Shown here in pieces: positions 56,424 to 64,000 of a stretch of DNA of 64,000 bases. A program made the position numbers and the translations under genes. The notes beneath the pieces were generated by a model. It was not told where the DNA came from and searched no databases. It saw only the letters and a list, made by a program, of their open reading frames with translations. The stretch is from Chaenocephalus aceratus. Lineage: Eukaryota > Chordata > Actinopteri > Perciformes > Channichthyidae. Position 1 is the stretch's first letter; every line of letters starts with the position of its first letter. The stretch covers positions 45,001 through 109,000 of the forward strand of contig JAMFTG010000494.1 in assembly GCA_023974075.1 (NCBI GenBank), read 5' to 3'.

Positions 56424-56916
56424 GCAGACGCTTCTTTATCCTGGTAATGAGTCGTCATGGTGATGGAGGACGGTCACTCTGCTGGACCTCAAACTGAAGA
56501 CCTTTTTTTATAAAAAAAAACAGGAGTAACTAGGGTTGCCAGAAACTGACCATGATCAAAATCGATTATTCGGCAGCCCTGGCGAATAATAATCGATTAT
56601 TCGACCGACCCATAAATAATAATAAAAAAAAAAAAAAAAAAAAAAAAAAAATCGATTTTTAAAAATAATATTCGATTATGGAGACTGTAACGAATATTCG
56701 AATAATCGAATAATCGCTGGCATCCCTAGGAGTAACGTGTCGGATCAGAGTCTGTCAGAAGACGTGACGACAGATTGAAGCCTTCACTTCTGTTCAAACC
56801 AGTTCTTTAGAGTCTTGAACATATTGTCATATCTTGTTAAATGTCTGTTTCCAGGCATCTGATAAGATAATATACACTTTACTATAACTTACGGTCACGA
56901 GTTATCTTAACAGTGT
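56424..56916 (+). repeat. Tandem segmental duplication, copy 2
   Basis: Same segments as copy 1, but about 100 bp of copy 1 (GACAAACTGAACATCGGATG ... ACACTGAACTCTG) is missing and the hAT MITE 56531-56728 is inserted. Confidence 0.88.
56531..56728. mobile_element. hAT MITE, TAGGG-TTGCCAG family, copy 3
   Basis: Ends TAGGGTTGCCAGAAACTGAC and CGCTGGCATCCCTA with exact TSD GGAGTAAC (56523-56530 and 56729-56736). 198 bp. It is absent from the equivalent place in duplication copy 1. Confidence 0.95.
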
Positions 56917-57166
56917 AAGAAAATGTTTTTAGAGAGTACTTGTCCACAGACAAGTGAGTTTGGCAAGTAACATTTCTTATGAATTAGGTATTGTAGGGAA
57001 GTCCTGGCCGACAACCAGACAATTCTAACTATGTGAATAATGTTTAAACGATGACCATTCCCTCTGATACCACGGATCATATCTGAGTTGTAATATCGGT
57101 CAACTTTAACTCGTTTGTTGGAACAGTATATAATGTGTGATGTGTCCTTCAGGTCACCTTGATGTC

Positions 57167-57286
57167 ATGCCTGTCTATGTGCTCTCAGAGGGGGCGGGGC
57201 CAGGCGCCCAGGTACCGAAACACCTGAGCTGTGTTTCCATCGCGCTCATCAGCACCAGAACCAACTGCTCTGACAAAACTGTCAAG
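57167..57286 (+). CDS. pot1: POT1-like OB-fold protein, first coding exon
   Basis: After an acceptor (GTGTCCTTCAG at 57142-57152) the ATG at 57167 opens 40 codons, MPVYVLSEGAGPGAQVPKHL then SCVSIALISTRTNCSDKTVK, ending exactly at AAG | GTACTT in phase 0. An out-of-frame ATG at 57162 gives only 21 codons before a stop. Joined to the next two exons, the reading continues GKVLRKCPLV..DFILKIIVQ and INVILFGAIAKDFDGAVNQG. That fits the first OB-fold of telomere single-strand binding proteins (beta-strand with G-x-V, then 'LF......NQGD'), and by family layout the best candidate is POT1, which caps telomeric overhangs in shelterin. The name is an inference from motif alignment; the gene structure is well supported. 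The gene continues right of the window. Confidence 0.6.
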
Positions 57287-57360
57287 GTACTTTTATTTTA
57301 ACAAAATTACAAGACTGATATTTTTATCCTTGTTTGTTGTTATCGATAGAACAAATTTAA

Positions 57361-60294
57361 GAGTCCCTACTATGCTTTTTTCTTCCCTGTAGCATATTAT
57401 ATATTTTCAGTGCATGTAAATGGTCTGCAAAGGCTAAAATCCCTGTGTTCCCTCCATGGCGAGTTTCTCTCCCACACACCGAACCTGAGTTTATCGAATG
57501 GTTACATTTCTGAAACGCCTCCTTTGGACTCCTTTATGTACTTCCTGACATAGTGATATCTCTACGTACACTCACACTTCTATTGGCTAGCGCTCCAACA
57601 CATTGTACGTGATAGGCTAAGGGGCGGGACATCTCCAAGCGGTTTGACCAATCACAACAGAGCCAGCCAGCCAACCAACCAATCAGAGCAGACTGGGCTC
57701 TGGTTTCAGACAGAGGGTGAAAAGAGGGTGCTGCAGCACAGACCGTATGAGAAAAATAAAGAGTTTTTTGAACATTAAAGCATGGAGACATGTAGAGACA
57801 CTACATACTGATATACACCTGAACATCAGCAGGAGAGGACTCTTTAAAGTAGAGACACTATATTCTGATATACACCTGAACATCAGCAGGAGAGCACTCT
57901 TTAAGTAGAGACACTACATACTGATTACACCTGAAACATCATCAGGAGAGGACTCTTTAAAGTAGAGACACTATATTCTGATATACCCTGAACATCAGCA
58001 GGAGAGCACTCTTTAAAGTAGAGACACTACATACTGATATACACCTGAACATCAGCAGGAGAGGACTCTTTAAAGTAGAGACACTACATACTGATATACA
58101 CCTGAACATCAAGCAGGAGAGCACTCTTTAAAGTAGAGACACTACATACTGATATACACCTGAACATCAGCAGGAGAGCACTCTTTAAAGTAGAGACACT
58201 ACATACTGATATACACCTGAACATCAGCAGGAGATGACTCTTTAAAAGTAGAGACACTCAATACTGATATACACCTGAACATCAGCTGGAGAGGACTCTT
58301 TAAAGTAGAGACACTACATACTGATATACAACCTGAACATCAGCAGGAGAGGACTCTTTAAAGTAGAGACACTACATACTGATATACACCTGAACATCAG
58401 CAGGAGAGGACTCTTTAAAGTAGAGACACTATGTACTGATATACACCTGAACATCAGCAGGAGAGGACTCTTTAAAGTAGAGACACTACATACTGATATA
58501 CACCTGAACATCAGCAGGAGAGGACTCTTTAAAGTAGAGACACTATGTACTGATATACACTGAACATCAGCAGGAGAGGACTCTTTAAAGTAGAGACGCT
58601 ACATACTGATATACACCTGAAACATCAGCAGGAGAGGACTCTTTAAAGTAGAGACACTACATACTGATATACACCTGAACATCAGCAGGAGAGGACTCTT
58701 TAAAGTAGAGACACTACATACTGATATACACCTGAACATCAGCAGGAGAGGACTCTTTAAAGTAGAGACACTACATACTGATATACACCTGAACATCAGC
58801 AGGAGAGGACTCTTTAAAGTAGAGACACTACATACTGATATACACCTGAACATCAGCAGGAGAGGACTCTTTAAAGTAGAGACACTACATACTGATATAC
58901 ACCTGAACATCAGCAGGAGAGGACTCTTTAAAGTAGAGACACTACATAGTCTACTGATATACACCTGAACATCAGCAGGAGAGGACTCTTTAAAGTAGAG
59001 ACACTACATACTGATATACACCTGAACATCAGCAGGAGAGGACTCTTTAAAGTAGAGACGCTACATACTGATATACACCTGAACATCAGCAGGAGAGGAC
59101 TCTTTAAAGTAGAGACGCTACATACTGATATACACCTGAACATCAGCAGGAGAGGACTCTTTAAAGTAGAGACGCTACATACTGATATACACCTGAACAT
59201 CAGCAGGAGAGGACTCTTTAAAGTAGAGACACTACATACTGATATACACCTGAACATCAGCAGGAGAGGACTCTTTAAAGTAGAGACACTACATACTGAT
59301 ATACACCTGAACATCAGCAGGAGAGCACTCTTTAAAGTAGAGACACTACATACTGATATACACCTGAACATCAGCAGGAGAGGACTCTTTAAAGTAGAGA
59401 CACTACATACTGATATACACCTGAACATCAGCAGGAGAGGACTCTTTAAAGTAAAGACACTACATACTGATATACACCTGAACATCAGCAGGAGAGGACT
59501 CTTTAAAGTAGAGACGCTACATACTGATATACACCTGAACATCAGCAGGAGAGGACTCTTTAAAGTAGAGACACTACATACTGATATACACCTGAACATC
59601 AGCAGGAGAGGACTCTTTAAAGTAGAGACACTACATACTGATATACACCTGAACATCAGCAGGAGAGGACTCTTTAAAGTAGAGACACTACATGCTGATA
59701 TACACCTGAACATCAGCAGGAGAGGACTCTTTAAAGTAGAGACACTACATACTGATATACACCTGAACATCAGCAGGAGAGGACTCTTTAAAGTAGAGAC
59801 ACTACATACTGATATACATCTGAACATCAGCAGGAGAGGACTCTTTAAAGTAGAGACACTACATACTGATATACACCTGAACATCAGCAGGAGAGGACTC
59901 TTTAAAGTAGAGACACTACATAGTCTACTGATATACACCTGAACATCAGCAGGAGAGGACTCTTTAAAGTAGAGACACTACATACTGATATACACCTGAA
60001 CATCAGCAGGAGAGGACTCTTTAAAGTAGAGACACTACATACTGATATACACCTGAACATCAGCAGGAGAGGACTCTTTAAAGTAGAGACACTACATACT
60101 GATATACACCTGAACATCAGCAGGAGAGGACTCTTTAAAGTAGAGACACTACATACTGATATACACCTGAACATCAGCAGGAGAGGACTCTTTAAAGTAG
60201 AGACACTACATACGGATATACACCTGAATATCAGCAGGAGAGGACTCTTTAAAGTAGAGACACTACATACGGATATGAGCCTCATATATCCTCT
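57361..60294. mobile_element. TTAA element carrying 57-bp array 4, in the first coding intron
   Basis: Begins after TTAA (57357-57360) with GAGTCCCTACTATGCTTTTT and ends GAGCCTCATATATCCTCT before TTAA (60295-60298). Left body: AGTGCATGTAAATGGTCTGC, CTATTGGCTAGCGCTCCAAC, GGGGCGGGACATCTCC, CAGACTGGGCTCTGGTTTCA. Right body: almost entirely the 57-bp array. Each array unit ends CTCTTTAAA, like the terminus itself, so the unit is probably the terminal segment multiplied. TTAA target and ends suggest a piggyBac-related non-autonomous family. Confidence 0.7.
57790..60277. repeat. 57-bp minisatellite, array 4 (about 43 copies)
   Basis: Same 57-bp unit as arrays 1-3. 57.90-58.62 kb contains many one-base insertions/deletions (GATTACACC, ATATACCCTG, CAAGCAGG, TAAAAGTAG, ATACAACCTG, ATATACACTG, CTGAAACATC), whereas 58.62-60.25 kb is nearly uniform. 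The insertion TAGTC (ACATAGTCTACTG) occurs at 58947 and 59921, 974 bp or 17 units plus 5 bp apart, marking a 17-unit block duplication. Confidence 0.97.
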
Positions 60295-60298
60295 TTAA

Positions 60299-60625
60299 CT
60301 AAACTATCTTCTGTAGAGCCTTCAAAGGTTCAACGTCCTGTGGAGTCGAGTGTTTTCCTGCTCTGTTATTCATCCCCCTTCCACTTATCCGTCACCTGTC
60401 ACCACCTGTTCTCTCATTTCAGTCTTTATTAACACGAGGCTGTTTTTTCTTTGATTAGTGCGCCGCTCGAATATATTTGTGAAACCAAAGTGGCAGAATA
60501 ATCCCGCGCCTGTCTCGCAGCTCATCATCGCTTCTCACTCGTCTCAGGTGGCTTTGATCAGCTGAACGGGCGCTAATTGTTTTTTCACTTTGTATAAATT
60601 AAGTGTTTTTATTTTTTTCCTCCAG
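60299..60625 (+). other. Intron sequence before coding exon 2
   Basis: Low-copy DNA leading into a strong polypyrimidine acceptor (TTTTTATTTTTTTCCTCCAG). Confidence 0.4.
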
Positions 60626-60698
60626 GGAAAAGTGTTGCGGAAATGCCCGCTGGTGTCGACAGCATCTGGAGACTTTATTTTAAAGATTATCGTCCAAG
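60626..60698 (+). CDS. pot1: POT1-like OB-fold protein, second coding exon
   Basis: Bounded by TTTTTTCCTCCAG and CCAAG | GTAAATT. Twenty-four codons plus one base: GKVLRKCPLVSTASGDF then ILKIIVQ, starting in phase 0, as required by the previous exon, and ending in phase 1. The segment corresponds to the first two strands of an OB-fold ('V.GKV...P....D..LKI..Q'). Exon size and borders are typical of a vertebrate gene. Confidence 0.62.
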
Positions 60699-60807
60699 GT
60701 AAATTAATTTGTCTCTGTGTTTATCAGCTGTTTGTTTATTCTTGAGTTACATTTCAAAATATGGTCGTCTTTGAGTTCATGAAAAGCACTATATAAATAC
60801 AATGTTT

Positions 60808-60830
60808 TATTATTATTATTATTATTATGA
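60808..60830. repeat. (TTA)n microsatellite
   Basis: Short ATTATTATT run preceded by AAAAGCACTATATAAATACA, a possible SINE tail. Confidence 0.7.
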
Positions 60831-60997
60831 TATATCATATATACTATATTTAATTCAATATTATCTCTACAAAAATGAAAAATAATGATATATTCACTCG
60901 TAAATACGTTGAAAATAAAGACCAATGGACAGGATGTTTGGGATCCTAAATCATAGAGCTGTTATTCTGCAGCGTGGATGGGTGTGTGTAGCGGTTC

Positions 60998-60999
<2 letters not shown>

Positions 61000-61031
<32 letters not shown>
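61000..61031. repeat. (GT)n microsatellite in the second intron
   Basis: About 16 GT dinucleotides. Confidence 0.95.
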
Positions 61032-61032
<1 letters not shown>

Positions 61033-61172
61033 GCCGTTTATCTGGTGTGTGTAGTAGAAGCAGACTGACGCCATTGTTGTCTTGTCTCCGGCCTCTTTTA
61101 TCTCTGAGCAGCCACAGAGAGCTGAGACTCTTATGGCGGGGGACGGCCTTCCTTTTATCCATATAGCTACCA

Positions 61173-61196
61173 CCCCCCCCCCCCCCCCCCCCCCCC
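61173..61196. repeat. Poly-C tract
   Basis: Twenty-four consecutive C on the plus strand, followed by GTGTCTCTCACC. Homopolymers of this length are prone to sequencing error. Confidence 0.95.
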
Positions 61197-61847
61197 GTGT
61201 CTCTCACCTCTCCTGTATTGTTGTTTTATAGACAATTTGTCAGTTTTTGCTACAGTATTTGACCAGCTGGTGGTGCATTGTGGGATTTTGTGTTTGATCA
61301 GTTGCAGACTCACTAATGTTTCGGCTGCTTCTGTTTTTATTTTGTTCTTGTGTCCTTAGAGGCATTCGTAAAATCCACTGTCATTCTGATGGGTCGTTGT
61401 CCACGAGCAAACGCTTTATTTATTAACATACATCCTGTGCTTAACACAAAAGCATGACAACAGAAGTACTGACAATAATTCATGTGCAGTGTTTGTCTTT
61501 CATGTATGACAGAGATCGTCACCTGAACACTTCATCATGTTCTTTGTTTTTTTTTCAATGTTTTTTTATTGACGAGGCAACAACCATACCCGGTCACAAT
61601 TCATCCATTTTCAATTTTTTAGAACAAACCATCACCCCCCCCTTGATAAGTTTAATACAAAAATAAAACATATTTATTCCACATTTGGATATAAAAAAGA
61701 AAAACACAGTGACGACAAATGATATTTATAACAATAATTAATAAAACGGCAGGTAAAACGGATCAGTAAGTCCGTTCTGCGACAGAACTAACTGATACGC
61801 CACCACATCACCACCATCATGTTCATTGTTCTACGTTCGTTTCATAG

Positions 61848-61948
61848 AAGAAGTTTCCCCGCCGGACGCCTCCCCTCAGAACCCGTCCATCAACGTCATT
61901 CTGTTCGGAGCGATCGCCAAGGACTTCGATGGAGCTGTCAATCAAGGG
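61848..61948 (+). CDS. pot1: POT1-like OB-fold protein, third coding exon
   Basis: Bounded by TTCGTTTCATAG and CAAGGG | GTACGT. It starts in phase 1, matching the end of exon 2: the split codon gives Glu. It reads EVSPPDASPQNPSINVILFG then AIAKDFDGAVNQG, ending in phase 0. 'INVILFG......AVNQG' fits the third OB-fold strand and the turn before the next strand ('GD.V') in POT1/TEBP-type domains. No further exon was found before the window ends at 64000, so the remaining OB-fold and C-terminal parts are outside. Confidence 0.62.
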
Positions 61949-62073
61949 GTACGTTCACTCTGCCGTCACACACATGATGTTAACACTTTCTGACAGAAAC
62001 ATGTGTGACGGAACAACAACTGCCATGCTTCTCTGCTTTCTTGAAGCCGCTCATTTATTATTGCCATGGCTTC

Positions 62074-62290
62074 CAGTGGTTCCCAACCTGGGGGAGCGCC
62101 ACCCTTGGGGGGCGCCACAGATCGCAGGGGGGGCGCCAGGCCTCAGATGATTTGAGGCCAAATATGATATTTAGATATATTTTTTTGTTTACATGTAATT
62201 GTAACGCAATACATCATTGTCACTAAAAGCCTCGTCTCTACATTACAATAAAAAAATAAAAAAAATTGATTAATTTGAATACAAATTCAA
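62074..62290 (+). mobile_element. hAT-like fragment (CAGTGGTTCCCAACC end)
   Basis: Starts CAGTGGTTCCCAACCTGGGG then GGGGGGCGCCACAGATCGCA, a known style of hAT terminus in fish. No opposite end was found near 62300-62800, so it is truncated, or its right end is shared with the element at 62857. Confidence 0.6.
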
Positions 62291-62856
62291 GTTAGTAGCT
62301 AATTTCTTTAATAGAAATGTTTCTTCTGCCCGTAAAGTGTCCAAACCGGGCTTTTCTGGATAAGCGCATTTTTAAAACATAGTCATTGTCCACGCCGGTT
62401 TCAGTTGGATTATTTGTCAGTTGCTCCGATCAGATCGGTCTCCTCCATTTTGTAGATTATTTACGACTTTTTAATCCACATAGCCAAAAAAGTTGAACAA
62501 ACTCCACACAGCTCAGTAAAGAGTGTGAAATGTTGACTTTATTTGATCATTTCAGTAAAAACTCACGTTCATATTTCTCTCTTTGATTATAATACTGATG
62601 AACGTTCAAAACAAGCACTTTGGCAACTTACCGTTTTAAAATGCTTAATAAGCACCGTAACTTTCATGATATCATTTCTCCGTCATAATCGGTTGTTTCC
62701 GTGAACGGCCGACTGTTGAGTGACGGCAAATGCTGCGGCTGCAAAGCATTGTGGGGCAGCATTTTCTCCTCTCCTTTCGGTGAGGGAGGTCCAGTGGTTC
62801 CTAAGCTAAAGGAGGTTATAAAGGAAGTTTGAAACTTCCTTTCCTATCATCTAGAG

Positions 62857-63170
62857 CAGTGGTTCCCGAACTTTTTTCCGGCTTACTTTGAGCATGCGTT
62901 TTAAACAGTTTAATCCCTTTGCGAATTGTTTCCACTTCCGCGTCGTCCTTTAATTTCTTCATACATACCAAATGAATTAATCCTGAGTCCAACAACCATC
63001 AAAGTCGCTCCAATAGTGCTCCTTAACTACGCTTTCATCCTCCTTTAACACAATACTTCACATCCATCCAGTTTGTGACAGTAGTAGTAGCATTTTTGAG
63101 ACATTTAAACTTTAATTACCGCTGTTGCCATTTGGGGGGGCTCTTTGGAAAAAAAAATTGGGAACCCCTG
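62857..63170. mobile_element. hAT MITE (CAGTGGTTCCC...GGGAACCCCTG ends)
   Basis: Ends CAGTGGTTCCCGAACTTTTT and AATTGGGAACCCCTG. The flanks ATCTAGAG and GCTTAGAC share only four of eight positions, so the TSD is decayed or the boundaries differ by a few bases. A third CAGTGGTTCC phrase occurs at 62792. Confidence 0.65.
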
Positions 63171-64000
63171 GCTTAGACGAATACTCGATTCTGATTGGTC
63201 AAATTTGGCATTCCAGAGGTTGTTAATTCTCGCTAACAGACCGTTGCTAAGGATAATAGACCGTTGTTAGGTTTGCTAAAGGAACTTTGTGCAGTCCTAT
63301 CAATCTGCAGAAAGAGGTCCGGGTAAATGTAATGTCAAGTGTTAACAACAAAACAGGAGATAAGCTTAATCGAAAATTAAAATAATAATAAATAAAACAA
63401 TACAATAGCACATATTTTCTCTCTAAATATTCCTACACGTCTCATAACTCTTTAAAATAAGATAATAGTTATAAATTAAACTAGACTGCATTTGCTATTT
63501 GTATCAAGGTCCATAAAAGGGAAGAAAACTTGGCAGACTTAGATTTGCGTAATGAAAAACTATTTTTAGTTTAAAGTGAGATATGAATTACGTATCATAT
63601 GGATCTATGTGTGAAGACGCCCTGCTGTGATAGCGTGTGGAGGAAGATGGGGATGACGACGCCTGGCTGCTAAATCTAATTTACAGTTTGAGTTATTTTC
63701 TGTGTCCTTCTCTCTCCTCTGTTGACGGAGTGTTAACACGTCTTGGTTGTAATTAAAGTGTGTGAGCGAGAGAGACCTACATCTTTATTTGGAACAGGCG
63801 TATGGTGGAAAAATACTTTTTGACGTCATTTTGAGTAAGTATATATAAGTATTTGTGTTCATAATTTAGTAGGAGATCTTTAAAAGCAAAAAGTATGTAT
63901 TTTCTAATGTAGCTTTTATGATGCATTCACTGTTTCCTGATATTTAACGACAGATGGTTGTTTTAGGAAAAGCTGCTAAAAGAAAATAATGCCAAATATT
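63171..64000. other. Intronic or intergenic DNA to the window end
   Basis: AT-rich low-copy sequence. Searched by eye for a next OB-fold exon; none found. Confidence 0.3.

Overview
This is eukaryotic, vertebrate-type DNA, almost certainly from a ray-finned (percomorph) teleost. It has long (GT)n tracts, dense hAT, PIF/Harbinger-like and TTAA-type MITEs, tRNA-derived SINEs, LINE tails, and split coding exons with GT/AG borders in conserved phase. There is no operon, ribosome binding site, CRISPR array or phage. Nearly every long open frame in the window is a tandem repeat read through, not a gene.

Layout. 0-4.6 kb: AT-rich DNA, three (GT)n tracts, a hAT transposase remnant and a dispersed element between GT tracts. 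4.6-11.6 kb: two inverted copies of one Tol2-like hAT MITE, one swollen by two internal minisatellites; between them a 57-bp array, an element carrying a 69-bp array, and another hAT MITE. 11.6-22 kb: two 57-bp arrays, a 33-bp array and two 72-bp arrays. 22-32 kb: LINE, hAT and Harbinger-like fragments, a 15-bp array derived from the 72-bp unit, a second 33-bp array, and a 37-bp array in a TTAA-ended element. 32-47 kb: more single-copy DNA with a possible promoter/first exon (33.0 kb), two possible coding exons (44.3 and 46.2 kb), hAT derivatives with target-site duplications (TSDs), and a third 72-bp array split by a dimeric SINE. 47-56 kb: a complete Harbinger-like MITE, a three-level nest of hAT elements, further hAT MITEs and a TTAA MITE with a perfect 37-bp inverted repeat. 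56-64 kb: a tandem duplication, then the best-supported host gene: three plus-strand exons in compatible phase encoding an N-terminal OB-fold, tentatively POT1 (telomere protection). Its first coding intron holds a 2.5-kb 57-bp array.

Main observation. At least five minisatellite families here grew from sub-terminal or internal segments of particular DNA transposons: 57 bp in a TTAA element, 27 and 37 bp at the two ends of one hAT MITE, 33 bp at a Tol2-like end, and 69 bp inside a TGT...ACA element. Unexpanded or less expanded relatives of several of these are in the same window. Several arrays also contain block duplications (higher-order repeats). Family names rest on termini, TSDs and motifs read by eye; no database search was possible.
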